A stretch of 64,000 nucleotides of DNA, taken from contig NZ_LMFP01000029.1 in assembly GCF_001426885.1 (NCBI RefSeq), forward strand, positions 41,250-105,249, given 5' to 3'. The position numbers were made by a program, and so were the translations under genes. How positions within the stretch are numbered: position 1 is the stretch's first letter; every line of letters starts with the position of its first letter. The notes beneath the pieces were generated by a model. It ran no database searches, was not told where the DNA came from, and worked only from the letters and a program-made list of their open reading frames with translations. The DNA is from Pelomonas sp. Root1444 (GTDB lineage: Bacteria; Pseudomonadota; Gammaproteobacteria; Burkholderiales; Burkholderiaceae_C). Shown one piece after another: positions 1 through 8,877 of the stretch.

Positions 1-12
1 ACTCGAAGTCTT

Positions 13-37
13 CAGACCCGGCCCTGCGCCGGGTTTG
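13..37 (+). terminator. Probable Rho-independent terminator of an upstream gene
   Basis: A 7-bp perfect inverted repeat, ACCCGGC (16-22) and GCCGGGT (28-34), with a 5-base loop, is extended outward by weaker pairs to 13 and 37. It is followed by a T-rich stretch (34-43). No gene lies left of it inside the window, so it probably ends a plus-strand transcript beginning outside. About 190 further bases before the first gene show no clear promoter. Confidence 0.55.
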
Positions 38-232
38 TCGTTTCTGCGGCCGCCCGACCCCACGGCAGACGTCGCATCGGGGCCATCCCTAGGCTGCCGA
101 TTTCGGTCAAACATGTGCTCGTTGTATGTCCAGGCCCGCCGGGCTCCACATCTGCGCGGCGACACCGGCTAGCCTGCGGCTGGGCACCCGGCATGGGCGC
201 ACCGCTTCGCCATGTCTTTCCAGGAACACCTC

Positions 233-1231
233 ATGAACCTCCGTCGCCGCACGCTGATGATCGCCCTTGCCGCAGGCGTTGCCTGCCTTGCCGCCCAGGC
301 CGCGCGGGCTGCCGACAAGATCGCGATGGTCGGCAAGAGCTCGGGCAACGGCTTCTTCATCGCCGCACACCAGGGCGCGCTCGAGGCGGCCAAGGCGCTC
401 GGCGTGGACATCGTCCTCGCCAGCCCGGCCAAGGCCACGGCCGAGGGGCAGATCGAGGTGATCAACACGCTGATCGCGCAGAACGTCAAGGCCATCATGG
501 TGTCCGCCAACGACCCCGACGCGCTGGTGCCGGTGCTGAAGAAGGCCATGGCGCGCGGCATCAAGGTCGTGTCGTTCGACTCGGCGGTGCGCAAGGATGG
601 GCGCCTGGTGCATCTCGCGCCATCGTCCAATGCGCTGATCGGCCAGAAGCTGGTGGCGTTGACGGCCGATGCCATCGGCAACAGCGGCGAGATCGCCGTG
701 CTGTCGGCCACGGCGCAGGCCACCAACCAGAACCTCTGGATCGCCGAGATGAAGAAGGCGCTGGCCCAGCCCGGCGCGCAGGGTTTGAAGCTGGTCGGCG
801 TGGTCTATGGCGACGACCAGACCGACAAGAGCTATCGCGAGGCGCAGGGCCTGCTGAAGAGTCATCCCAAGCTGAAGGCGATCGTCGCGCCGACGACCGT
901 CGGTGTGGCGGCCGCGGCCAAGGCCGTGCAGGACGAGAAGAAGGTGGGCCAGGTCTTCGTCACCGGGCTGGGGCTGCCGTCGGAGATGGCCGGGCACGTC
1001 CGCAGCGGGGCGGTGAAGAGCTTTGCCATCTGGAACCCCATCGACCTGGGCTACGCCGCCGTCTACATCGCCCACGGCCTGGTCACCGGCAAGGCGACGG
1101 TGGGTGAGGGCGCCAGGATAGGCGTCGGCCGTGTCGGCACGGTCACGCTCGACGCGAACAACGAGGCCGTCATGGCCGAGCCGTTCACCTACGACGCCGG
1201 CAATGTCGACAAGTTCGCCAAGTTCTTCTGA
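233..1231 (+). CDS. Sugar ABC transporter periplasmic binding protein (CUT2, rhamnose-type)
   Basis: Periplasmic sugar-binding protein of the type 1 fold (Peripla_BP_4), the receptor of the importer encoded by the next three genes. The N-terminus has two-three Arg, a hydrophobic stretch and an ARA-AD cleavage site, a normal signal peptide. I start at 233 rather than the in-frame ATG at 212 because AGGAA lies 7 bases upstream of 233 and the signal peptide begins there. The mature start IAMVGKSSGNGFF and the later AIMVSANDPDAL segment are typical of RhaS-like receptors. The length (332 aa) is normal. Substrate assignment to rhamnose is inferred from similarity to the RhaSTPQ group; another deoxysugar, pentose or autoinducer-2-like ligand is possible. 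Confidence 0.85.
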   Translation: MNLRRRTLMIALAAGVACLAAQAARAADKIAMVGKSSGNGFFIAAHQGALEAAKALGVDIVLASPAKATAEGQIEVINTLIAQNVKAIMVSANDPDALVPVLKKAMARGIKVVSFDSAVRKDGRLVHLAPSSNALIGQKLVALTADAIGNSGEIAVLSATAQATNQNLWIAEMKKALAQPGAQGLKLVGVVYGDDQTDKSYREAQGLLKSHPKLKAIVAPTTVGVAAAAKAVQDEKKVGQVFVTGLGLPSEMAGHVRSGAVKSFAIWNPIDLGYAAVYIAHGLVTGKATVGEGARIGVGRVGTVTLDANNEAVMAEPFTYDAGNVDKFAKFF

Positions 1232-2774
1232 CCCGGCCGCGGTGCTCAGCCTGCGGGGCATCCACAAACGTTTCGGGCCCACGCACGCGCTGCGCGGCGT
1301 GGACCTCGAACTCAGGCCCGGCCGGGCGCTGGCGTTGATCGGCGAGAACGGCGCCGGCAAGTCGACGTTGGTCAAGGTGCTCACCGGCGTTCACCCGCCC
1401 GACACCGGCGAACTGCTGCTGGACGGCCGGCCGCTGCGCCTGCACGACACGCATGCCGCCCGGGCGGCCGGCATCGTGGCCGTGCACCAGGAGACGGTGA
1501 TGTTCGAGGCGCTGACGGCGGCGGAGAACATCTTCATCGGCCGGCAGCCCATGCGCGGGCCGGCCGGCCTGCAGGTCGTGGACTGGACCGCGATGAACCG
1601 GCTGGCGCAGGCGGCGCTGGACGAGGTGGGCGCGGGTTTCGACGCCGCGACGCCGGTGCGGCAGCTCAGCCTGGCGCAGCGGCACCTGGTCGAAATCGCG
1701 AGGGCGCTGTCGCAGCGGGCGCGTGTCGTCATCCTGGACGAGCCCACCGCCGCGCTGTCGCAGGCCGAGATCCGCGACTTCTACGGCCTGGTGCGCGGGC
1801 TGCTCGATCGCGGCGTGGCGGTGCTGTTCGTCTCGCACAAGTTCGACGAGCTGTTCGCGGTCTGCGACAGCTACGTCGTGCTGCGCGACGGCGCCTCGGT
1901 TGGCGCCGGGCGCATGCAGGACACCAGCGAGCCGGAGCTGCTGCGCCTGATGGCGGGGCGCAGCATCGAGCAGGTCTATCCGCACATCGACACGCAGCCC
2001 GGCGCGACCGTGCTCGAGGTGCGCGACCTCAGTCACCCGACCGAGTTCGACGGCATCAGCTTCGCGCTGCGGCGCGGCGAGATCCTGGGCTTCTACGGCC
2101 TGGTCGGCGCGGGGCGCAGCGAGGTCATGCTGGGGCTGATGGGGCTCAAGCCGCTGGCCCGCGGCAGCATTCTGGTAGACGGCCAGGAGCGGCGCATCCG
2201 CGATGCGGCCGACGCGATCGCGCTGGGGCTGGCCTACGTGCCGGAGGAGCGCCAGCGCCAGGGCGGCATCCTCGACTTTTCGGTGCGGCACAACCTCAGC
2301 CTGGCCGCGCTGGCCGGGCCGCGGCATGCGGTGGCGGGCCGGTTCTCGCGCGGCCCGTGGCTGTCCGCGCTTCGCGAGAGCGCCTTCGCGCAAGGACTGA
2401 TCGACCGGCTGAAGATCAGGACCGCGAGCCAGGACACGCCGCTGTCGGGCCTGTCCGGCGGCAACCAGCAGAAGGCCATCATCGGCAAGTGGCTGGGCTT
2501 GGCGCCGCGCGTGGTCATCCTGGACGAACCGACCAAGGGCATCGACGTCGGCGCCAAGCAGGCGGTCTACCAGCTCGTGGCCGAACTGGTGGCGCAGGGC
2601 CTGGCGGTCATCCTGGTGTCCTCGGAGCTGCACGAGGTCATGCACCTGGCGCATCGCGTGGTGGTCATGAGGCAAGGCCGGCAGGTGGCCGAGTTCCAGC
2701 GCGGCGAGGCCGACGCCGAGGCCCTCGTGGCCGCGGCGTCCGGCCTGGCGCTGCAGGGTGGGAGGGCCGCATGA
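1203..2774 (+). CDS. Sugar ABC transporter ATP-binding protein, two-domain (RhaT/RbsA type)
   Basis: Cytoplasmic ATPase with two fused nucleotide-binding domains, as usual for CUT2 importers. Domain 1 has Walker A GENGAGKST, signature LSLAQRHLVEIA and Walker B VVILDEPTAAL. Domain 2 has the degenerate loop GLVGAGRSE in place of Walker A, then LSGGNQQKAIIGKW and VVILDEPTKGID. The segment VAVHQETVMFEALTAAENIF resembles the rhamnose ATPase RhaT. Start 1203 overlaps the receptor gene by 29 bases; a GTG at 1242, just before the first conserved strand, is an alternative. The end overlaps the permease gene (ATGA). Presumed translationally coupled operon. Confidence 0.88.
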   Translation: MSTSSPSSSDPAAVLSLRGIHKRFGPTHALRGVDLELRPGRALALIGENGAGKSTLVKVLTGVHPPDTGELLLDGRPLRLHDTHAARAAGIVAVHQETVMFEALTAAENIFIGRQPMRGPAGLQVVDWTAMNRLAQAALDEVGAGFDAATPVRQLSLAQRHLVEIARALSQRARVVILDEPTAALSQAEIRDFYGLVRGLLDRGVAVLFVSHKFDELFAVCDSYVVLRDGASVGAGRMQDTSEPELLRLMAGRSIEQVYPHIDTQPGATVLEVRDLSHPTEFDGISFALRRGEILGFYGLVGAGRSEVMLGLMGLKPLARGSILVDGQERRIRDAADAIALGLAYVPEERQRQGGILDFSVRHNLSLAALAGPRHAVAGRFSRGPWLSALRESAFAQGLIDRLKIRTASQDTPLSGLSGGNQQKAIIGKWLGLAPRVVILDEPTKGIDVGAKQAVYQLVAELVAQGLAVILVSSELHEVMHLAHRVVVMRQGRQVAEFQRGEADAEALVAAASGLALQGGRAA

Positions 2775-3739
2775 GGCTGCGCCGCGAATGGGCGCTGGCC
2801 GCCATCATCGGGGCGATCGCCCTGGCCGTGGGCTGGCGCTCCCCTGTGTTCCTGACCCCGCGCAACGCGCTGGACATCGCCAACGACTCCGCGCTGCTGG
2901 CCATCCTGGTCATCGGTCAGATGCCCGTCCTGCTCACCCGGGGCATCGACCTGTCCGTGGCGTCCAACCTGGCCTTGACGGGCATGCTGGTGGCACTGGC
3001 CGGCAAGCTCTGGCCGGGGGCCGGCGCGCCGGTGCTGATCGTGCTGGCACTGGCGCTGGGTGCGGCGCAGGGCGCGCTCAACGGCTGGCTGATCACGCGC
3101 TTCGAGCTGCCGGCCATCGTCGTCACGCTGGGCACCATGTCGGTCTACCGCGGTGCGGTCTTCGTCGTCAGCGGCGGCGCCTGGGTCAACGACCAGGACA
3201 TCCACGCGGCCATCAAGGCCTTGCCGCGCTCTGAGCTGCTGGGCCTGCCGCTGCTGGTGTGGTTCGCCGCGGCGATGGCGGCGCTCGGCGGGTGGTTGCT
3301 GCGCTGGCGCCGCGAAGGGCGCGACCTCTACGCGTGCGGCGGCAATCCCGCCGCCGCACGCGTCGTGGGCATCCCGGTGGCGCGGCGCATCCGCATGGCC
3401 TACACGCTGTCTGGCGCGCTGGCCGGGCTGGCGGGTCTGCTGTGGGTGGGCCGCTATGCGATCGCCTTCACCGAACTTGCGGCCGGCTTTGAACTCACCG
3501 TGATCGCGGCCTGCGTCATCGGTGGCGTCAGCATCGCGGGGGGCGTCGGCACGGTGGGCGGGGCGCTGATGGGCGTGCTGTTGATCGGCGTCATCAATGC
3601 AGCGTTGCCGGTGATCCACGTGTCGCCGTTCTGGCAGCAGGCGATCGCCGGCGCCGCCATCCTGGTCTCGGTGCTGCTGAACTCGCGCGCGCAGCGTCAG
3701 CCGGGGCAACAGATCCTGCCGAGGCGAGGTGACACATGA
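2771..3739 (+). CDS. Sugar ABC transporter permease 1 (BPD_transp_2)
   Basis: Integral membrane permease of 322 aa with eight to ten hydrophobic segments and the CUT2 permease signatures GQMPVLLTRGIDLSV near residue 55 and the YACGGNPAAARVVGI loop that contacts the ATPase. It begins inside the stop of the ATPase gene (ATGA at 2771) and ends in another ATGA overlap with the second permease, so the four proteins are very likely made from one mRNA. Two different permeases encoded in tandem match the RhaP/RhaQ arrangement. The transported sugar cannot be read from this protein. Confidence 0.87.
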   Translation: MRLRREWALAAIIGAIALAVGWRSPVFLTPRNALDIANDSALLAILVIGQMPVLLTRGIDLSVASNLALTGMLVALAGKLWPGAGAPVLIVLALALGAAQGALNGWLITRFELPAIVVTLGTMSVYRGAVFVVSGGAWVNDQDIHAAIKALPRSELLGLPLLVWFAAAMAALGGWLLRWRREGRDLYACGGNPAAARVVGIPVARRIRMAYTLSGALAGLAGLLWVGRYAIAFTELAAGFELTVIAACVIGGVSIAGGVGTVGGALMGVLLIGVINAALPVIHVSPFWQQAIAGAAILVSVLLNSRAQRQPGQQILPRRGDT

Positions 3740-4731
3740 AAGCCTGGGGCTCCTGGGAATGGGTGCTGGCGGCGCTGATCGTCGCCGTCTACGTCGGCTT
3801 CGGGCTGGGCATCGACGGTTTCGCGTCGCCCTATGCCATCGCCGACAGCACGACCCACATGTCCGAGAAGGCCTTGCTCGCGATGGCCATGGCGCTGCTG
3901 GTCATCGCTGGCGAGATCGACCTGTCCATCGCCGCGACGATGGCGCTGTGCTCACTGTCCATGGGCTACGCGATGCAGGCCGGCACCGGCGCGGCCGGCA
4001 TGGTCGGCGCAGCCCTGGGTTGCGGCATCGCCTGCGGCACCTTCAACGGCTGGCTGGTCACACGCTGGCAGCTGCCTTCCATCGTCGTCACCATCGGCAC
4101 CCTGTCGCTGTACCGCGGCTTGGCGTTGGTGCTGCTGGGTGACGAGGCGATCACCGGCTATCCGGAGTGGTTGAGCCAGTGGGGCAACGGCACGCTGGGC
4201 GACCTGGTGGGCTGGCCCTGGCTGATCATGCCCATCGAGTGCGGCGTCATGCTGGTCGTGGCATCGGTGTTCATCCTGCTGCAGCACCGCACGGTGCATG
4301 GCCGCCGCATCTACGCCATCGGCGCCAACCCCGTGGCGGCGCGCTTCTCGGGCATCGCGGTGCAGCGCTACCGGCTGCTGCTGTTCACCGTGGCGGGCCT
4401 GATGGCGGCGCTGGCCGCCGTGCAGCTGACCGGCCGCATCGGCAGCACGCGGCCCAACCTCGCGCTCGGCTGGGAGCTGGACGCCATCACGGTCGTCATC
4501 CTGGGCGGCGTGGCGATCCAGGGCGGCCGCGGCAGCCTCGTGGGCGTGCTGTTCGCGACCGTGCTGCTGGGGAGCTTCACGTTCGCGCTGGGCATGCTCA
4601 ACGTGTCGGGCATGGTGATGACCACCGTCGTGGGCGGGCTGTTCGTCGGCGCGATGGTGTTGCCGCGCGTGGCGGCCAGGCTCGCGCGGGCGACGGCACG
4701 CCGCTCGCATTCAACGGTTTTGAAGCCGTAA
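3736..4731 (+). CDS. Sugar ABC transporter permease 2 (BPD_transp_2)
   Basis: Second permease of the importer, 331 aa, paralogous to the preceding gene. It carries the matching AGEIDLSIAATMALCS and YAIGANPVAARFSGI motifs and closes with a GGVAIQGGRGSLVGV segment typical of RbsC-like permeases. The start overlaps the previous stop (ATGA). Downstream, 4732-4865, there is no gene; that stretch has short GC-rich inverted repeats such as GGCAGG/CCTGCC (about 4801-4815) but no T-run, so I do not call a terminator. Confidence 0.87.
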   Translation: MKAWGSWEWVLAALIVAVYVGFGLGIDGFASPYAIADSTTHMSEKALLAMAMALLVIAGEIDLSIAATMALCSLSMGYAMQAGTGAAGMVGAALGCGIACGTFNGWLVTRWQLPSIVVTIGTLSLYRGLALVLLGDEAITGYPEWLSQWGNGTLGDLVGWPWLIMPIECGVMLVVASVFILLQHRTVHGRRIYAIGANPVAARFSGIAVQRYRLLLFTVAGLMAALAAVQLTGRIGSTRPNLALGWELDAITVVILGGVAIQGGRGSLVGVLFATVLLGSFTFALGMLNVSGMVMTTVVGGLFVGAMVLPRVAARLARATARRSHSTVLKP

Positions 4732-4865
4732 GGCTTGCCGCAAGCGGGAGGGTCACGCGACCGGCTTTGCCAGCGCGGCCGCTGCGGTATCGGGCGGCGA
4801 GGCAGGCACCTGCCTTGCCTCCGGGGGGTGTCGGCACTTCGCCGGCATAACCCACGGAGATTGAC

Positions 4866-5123
4866 ATGACTCAGCAAAACCGCAACGAGGAAGGCCAACG
4901 CGGCCAGCAAGGGAGCACCGGCCAGCAGCAGCAAGGCCAGCAGCGTGAGAACCAGCAGCGCGAAGGCCAGAACCAGCAGCAAGCCGAGCAGCAACGCCAG
5001 GGCCAGCAAGGCGGCCAGCAACGCCAGGATGGGCAGGGCGGCCAGGAAGCTTCTCGTGAGCAGGGCAATCGCAACGAGGGCTCGAACCGCGAAGAAGGCC
5101 AAGGCCAGCAGCAACGCCGCTGA
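4866..5123 (+). CDS. Gln/Gly/Arg-rich low-complexity small protein, function unknown
   Basis: An 85-residue protein built only from M, T, Q, N, R, E, G, S, A and D, with about a third Gln. It has no Leu, Ile, Val, Phe, Tyr, Trp, Pro, Cys, Lys or His, so it cannot form a hydrophobic core and should be wholly disordered and very hydrophilic. QQGQQ- and GGQ-like words recur without strict periodicity. The coding call rests on a good GGAG ribosome site 8 bases before ATG and an uninterrupted frame between two clear genes. Disordered hydrophilins and stress-induced KGG-type proteins have comparable composition, but no family motif (for example a KGG block) is visible. Chance translation of a CAG-rich repeat is the main alternative. 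Confidence 0.55.
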   Translation: MTQQNRNEEGQRGQQGSTGQQQQGQQRENQQREGQNQQQAEQQRQGQQGGQQRQDGQGGQEASREQGNRNEGSNREEGQGQQQRR

Positions 5124-5186
5124 CGAGCATGGGCACCGTGGCGCTTGGAGGTGCCGCGGTGCCGTGCCGCCACTTCCGATAACCCC

Positions 5187-5771
5187 ATGAGCCGCTTCCT
5201 GCGCTACGCCGTCCACCCGGACAATCCGCAACCCCGGCTGCTGATGCATGCCGCGGCGGTCATCCGTGCGGGCGGCGTGGCCGTGTTGCCGACTGCGGCG
5301 GGCTACCTGCTCGCATGCCGGCTCGACGACAAGAGCGCGAGTACCAAGCTGCGTCGGCTGGCGGGGCAGTCGCCGCGCGACTTGGCCGTGCTGCTGTGCC
5401 GGGATGTGGCGCAGGCGGCCGTCTATGTGCGAATCGACGATGCTGCCTTTCGCGCCATCCGCCGCGGCGAGCCCGGGGCAGCCACGCTGGTGCTGCCGTG
5501 CACGAAGCGCGTGCCGCACCGGTTGTCATCGCCACGGGCGATGGCGGTGCTGTACTTCGGCGGCCACGCCGCCACGCAGGGGCTTCTGGCATTCATCGAC
5601 GAGGCCTTGCTGCTGTCGCCGCCCGCGGACGGCGCGGCGACGGTCGAGCAGCTGGCGCCGGCATGGCGCGACGGCATCGACCTGGCGCTGGATGTCGGGC
5701 CCCTGTTCCACCTGGGCGACGCCGGGCGCGCGCGGCCAGCGCACGTGCAGCTCACCGGCGCGCGGTCCTGA
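5187..5771 (+). CDS. Divergent YrdC/YciO-family protein
   Basis: A 194-aa protein starting HPDNPQPRLL, which closely matches the N-terminal signature of YciO, a member of the Sua5/YrdC (threonylcarbamoyl-AMP synthase) superfamily. The first half follows the fold (GGVAVLPTAAGYLLAC, LRRLAGQSPRDLAVLLCRD, GAATLVLPCTKRVPHRL). The C-terminal half is unusual: where YciO has a conserved arginine-proline-serine substrate loop this protein reads AVLYFGGHAATQGLL. Activity as a tRNA t6A enzyme is therefore doubtful. The start at 5187 is chosen by alignment; upstream in-frame ATG 5145 would add 14 residues unlike the family. No strong ribosome site is seen. The last 20 bases overlap the convergent dioxygenase gene. 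Confidence 0.7.
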   Translation: MSRFLRYAVHPDNPQPRLLMHAAAVIRAGGVAVLPTAAGYLLACRLDDKSASTKLRRLAGQSPRDLAVLLCRDVAQAAVYVRIDDAAFRAIRRGEPGAATLVLPCTKRVPHRLSSPRAMAVLYFGGHAATQGLLAFIDEALLLSPPADGAATVEQLAPAWRDGIDLALDVGPLFHLGDAGRARPAHVQLTGARS

Positions 5772-6339
5772 AGGTGATGGACCACCGGGTCGCGTCCACC
5801 GGCGCGACGCTGTGCTGCCACGCCCAGCGGGCGGTGCCGCGCATCGCATAGATGGAGCGCGGCGCCACGGGCAGCTTGACGATGTCTTCCCGCCTGGGAC
5901 GCAGTGGCGGATAAGGCCGCAGGCGCAGCAGCGCGCTGCTGCCCAGCGAGACGCCGAAGATCGCCTCGAAATCCGGCACGTCGCGGTGCCATCCCAGCGG
6001 CGTGCCCGGCAGGTACTCGGCTACCAGCACATGCGCCAGTGCTTCCGGCTCGACGCCGGCCCAGCGGGCCACGCGCGCGCGCAGCGGGTGCAGTTCCTCG
6101 ATGAGCGCGCCGGCGGGCAGCAGCTCGTTGGTGTCGTAGTCGAACCTGCCGCCATAGCTGACGACGCGCCGCCGTGCGGTGTAGCTCTTGTACTGCGCCT
6201 CCTTCAGTGGCATTCGGGCGATGAGCCCGATCAGCTCGGCCTCCTCGGCCGCGTCCAGGAAGCCGGTCTCGTACACCAGGCCCTCGGGCAGCGCCTGTGG
6301 CGAAGGCAGGAGGTCGTCGAACAGCGCGGCCTGTCCCAC
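5752..6339 (-). CDS. AlkB-like 2-oxoglutarate/Fe(II)-dependent dioxygenase
   Basis: A 195-aa protein of the AlkB superfamily, which removes alkyl groups from nucleic acid bases or proteins oxidatively. The jelly-roll iron site is visible: WHRD (His-x-Asp) and the distal His in WQHSV, followed by RWSITFR, the arginine pair that binds 2-oxoglutarate. The start is a GTG at 6339, three bases after the kinase stop, because an ATG start would require a long unconserved extension antisense to nothing useful; this start is uncertain. It is probably co-transcribed with the upstream hybrid kinase. Whether it is a DNA repair enzyme or an ALKBH4-like protein demethylase cannot be decided here. Confidence 0.8.
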   Translation of the reverse strand: MGQAALFDDLLPSPQALPEGLVYETGFLDAAEEAELIGLIARMPLKEAQYKSYTARRRVVSYGGRFDYDTNELLPAGALIEELHPLRARVARWAGVEPEALAHVLVAEYLPGTPLGWHRDVPDFEAIFGVSLGSSALLRLRPYPPLRPRREDIVKLPVAPRSIYAMRGTARWAWQHSVAPVDATRWSITFRTARR

Positions 6340-6341
6340 GG

Positions 6342-8813
6342 TCAGATGCCCAGGACTTCTGCGAGCAGCGCGGGCAGCTCTTCCAGCGTGTTCTGCTTGT
6401 GGAATGTGGCGCGCACGCCCACGCCCTCGGCGTCCATCAGCAGCTCCGCCGGCAGGTTGCCCGACCCGATGATGACCGGCAGCCCCGGGCGGACCGCGTT
6501 GATCTCGCGCAGCACGTCCAGGCCCGAGAGGCCGGGCATGTTCAGGTCGGTCACGACCACGTCGACCTCCCACGGCGCGCTCTTGAAGGCGCGGATGGCG
6601 TCGACCGCCTGCTCGAAGGCGGTCACCCGGTAGCCGGTGCGTTCCAGCAGCCGGGCCACCATCAGGATCATCACCTCATCGTCGTCCACGTACATCACGT
6701 GCCGGCCGGCGCCGTCTGGGGAGCGTGCCTCCAGCGGCACGGGTTCGGTGACGTGGGTGGCGTCGTCCGCCGGCAGCCAGATGTGGAAGGTGGTGCCCTT
6801 GCCGACGCTGCTGTCGACCGTGACCGCGCCGCCATGCCCCGACACGATGCCGTGCACGACCGACAGCCCCAGGCCGGTGCCTTCGCCCTCGGGCTTGGTC
6901 GTGAAGAAGGGCTCGAACACGCGCTTGATGGTCGCGTCGTCCATGCCCGGCCCGTCGTCGCGCACCCGCACGTGCACGTAGCGCCCGGCGGGCAGCCTGC
7001 CGATGCGGTCGGCGGCGTCGCCGTCCAGCATCACCTCCTCGGCCGCGATCTCGATGTGCCCGGGCCGCCCCGACATCGCCTGCCAGGCATTGGCGCACAG
7101 GTTGATCAGCGCCTGCTCGACCTGGGTCGCATCGGCAAAGACTCGCAGAGGGCGGCCTGGCAGCACCGCTTCGATCTTGACCGACGTGGGAACGGTCGCG
7201 CGCAGCAGCCCCATCGTCTCGTCGACCAGCTCGCCCAGCTCGCAGTGCGCCGGTCGCTTGGGCCGGCGCCGTGCGAATGTCAGGATCTGCTGCACCATCT
7301 CGCGCGCGCGCAGGCCGGCCTTGCGGATCTGCTGCAGGCTCTGGACCGCCGGATGTCCGGGGTCGAGGTCACCCAGCGCGAGCTGCGTGTTGCCGAGGAT
7401 GCCCGCGACGATGTTGTTGAAGTCGTGCGCGATGCCACCGGCCAGCACGCCGATGGCCTCCAGCTTCTGGGTCTCGCGCAGGTGGTCCTCCAGCTCGCGG
7501 CGGGCCTCCTCGGCGCGGCGCTCCTGCGTGACGTTGCGGCCGACGCCGCGGTAGCCGGCAAAGCCGCCCTTGTCGTCGAAGACCGGCTCGCCGCTGATGC
7601 GCAGCACCTGCGTCGCGCCGTCCGGGCCGGTCTGCATCATCTCGAAGTCGCGGAAGGCTTCATGGCGCAACAGCCCGGCCTTCTGCCGCTCCCAGCTCTG
7701 GCTGTCGGCGCCGGTGCGCACCTCCCACGGGTGCTTGCCGAGCATCTGCCCGGGGTCGAGCATGCCGCTGCGGCTGGCGCCGTCGGAGATGAAGGTGTAG
7801 CGGAAGTCCGCGTCGACCTCCCAGTACCAGTCGGACGACAGCGCCGTCAGCGAACGGAACTGCGCCTCGCTGTGGCGCAACGCCAGCTGCGCGCGGTTGC
7901 GCTCCGACAGGTCGCGGATGAACGCCGCGAAATGCCGCCGCCCGCCCACCGCCAGCTCGCTGAAGGCCACCTCGATCGGCAGCTCCGTGCCGTCAGCCCG
8001 CAGGCCGACCGTCTCCGTCGCCCGCCAATCCAGCTTGCGCCGGCCGGTGCGCAGGTAGCTGGAAAAACCGCGCAGGTGCGCGTCGCGCAACCGTTCCGGT
8101 TGCACCACCGCCAGCGGCTGGCCGATGACGTCGGCGGGGCGTTGGCCGAACACCGTCTCCAGCGCCGGGTTGGCGAAGCGGATGAGGCCGGTGTCGTCGA
8201 TGATCAGCACTGCGTCGGTGGTGGTCTGCCACAGCAGCCGGTAGCGCTCCTCGCTTTCGCGCAACGTCACCTCGGAGCGCGCCAGCGCCTCCATCAGCGT
8301 GGCGCCCCGGGCGCGCTCCTGCTCAGCCTGGGAGCGTTCCAGCCGCACACGCAGCAGGTCGGCCACGAGGTCGGCCAGATGCTTGAGCAGCGCCGCCTGT
8401 TCCGGCGTCAGCTCGCCAGGCTCGTTGTCGAGCACGCACACGGCGCCCAGCAGGTGCCCGTCGAAGACCAGCGGCTGGCCAGCGTAGAACCGCACCGCCG
8501 AATCGCCGGTGACCAGCGGGTTGTCGTGGAAGCGCGGGTCGCGGCTCGCGTCGCACACCTGCAGCAGCTGGTCGCTGCCGAGCGCGTGGATGCAGAACGA
8601 TTCCGACAGCGGATGGAACAGGCGGCCCCATCCGACCTTGGATGCGATCCACTGGCCCTGCGGCGAGATGAAGGTGATCAGCGCCGTCGGCCGCCCGGTC
8701 GCCAGTGCGGCGATGGACGTCACCCGGTCGAACGACGCGTCCTCGTGCGGGCGCAGCAGGTCCAGCGAGCGAAGCAGCGCCAGTCGTTCGGGGTCGGCGA
8801 GTTCAGAGACCAC
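6342..8813 (-). CDS. Hybrid sensor histidine kinase (GAF-PAS-PAS-HisKA-HATPase-REC)
   Basis: Soluble 823-aa hybrid kinase without membrane segments. A GAF domain (about 25-155) is followed by two PAS domains (about 185-305 and 315-435), the phosphoacceptor segment LAGGIAHDFNN with His463, a HATPase domain with DDGPGMDD and GEGTGLGLSVV, and a C-terminal receiver (about 705-820) with the phosphorylatable Asp in VTDLNMPG. This layout suggests cytoplasmic sensing of a small ligand, light or redox cofactor with internal phosphotransfer. The start is a GTG at 8813; no better ATG lies in frame. The AlkB-like gene follows within three bases. No DNA-binding partner is adjacent. Confidence 0.88.
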   Translation of the reverse strand: MVSELADPERLALLRSLDLLRPHEDASFDRVTSIAALATGRPTALITFISPQGQWIASKVGWGRLFHPLSESFCIHALGSDQLLQVCDASRDPRFHDNPLVTGDSAVRFYAGQPLVFDGHLLGAVCVLDNEPGELTPEQAALLKHLADLVADLLRVRLERSQAEQERARGATLMEALARSEVTLRESEERYRLLWQTTTDAVLIIDDTGLIRFANPALETVFGQRPADVIGQPLAVVQPERLRDAHLRGFSSYLRTGRRKLDWRATETVGLRADGTELPIEVAFSELAVGGRRHFAAFIRDLSERNRAQLALRHSEAQFRSLTALSSDWYWEVDADFRYTFISDGASRSGMLDPGQMLGKHPWEVRTGADSQSWERQKAGLLRHEAFRDFEMMQTGPDGATQVLRISGEPVFDDKGGFAGYRGVGRNVTQERRAEEARRELEDHLRETQKLEAIGVLAGGIAHDFNNIVAGILGNTQLALGDLDPGHPAVQSLQQIRKAGLRAREMVQQILTFARRRPKRPAHCELGELVDETMGLLRATVPTSVKIEAVLPGRPLRVFADATQVEQALINLCANAWQAMSGRPGHIEIAAEEVMLDGDAADRIGRLPAGRYVHVRVRDDGPGMDDATIKRVFEPFFTTKPEGEGTGLGLSVVHGIVSGHGGAVTVDSSVGKGTTFHIWLPADDATHVTEPVPLEARSPDGAGRHVMYVDDDEVMILMVARLLERTGYRVTAFEQAVDAIRAFKSAPWEVDVVVTDLNMPGLSGLDVLREINAVRPGLPVIIGSGNLPAELLMDAEGVGVRATFHKQNTLEELPALLAEVLGI

Positions 8814-8877
8814 GTCGTTGTGCCATAAGCGCGTCTATCGTGCCTGAGCCCGGACGGCAGCGCAATTGACGCCGGCG

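Noticed and set aside
4801-4830. Hairpins after the sugar permease as a terminator
   Set aside because: GC-rich inverted repeats are present but there is no T-run on either strand.
6297-8828. An 843-codon plus-strand open frame opposite the hybrid kinase
   Set aside because: The kinase has complete domains and motifs on the other strand; the plus-strand translation has none.
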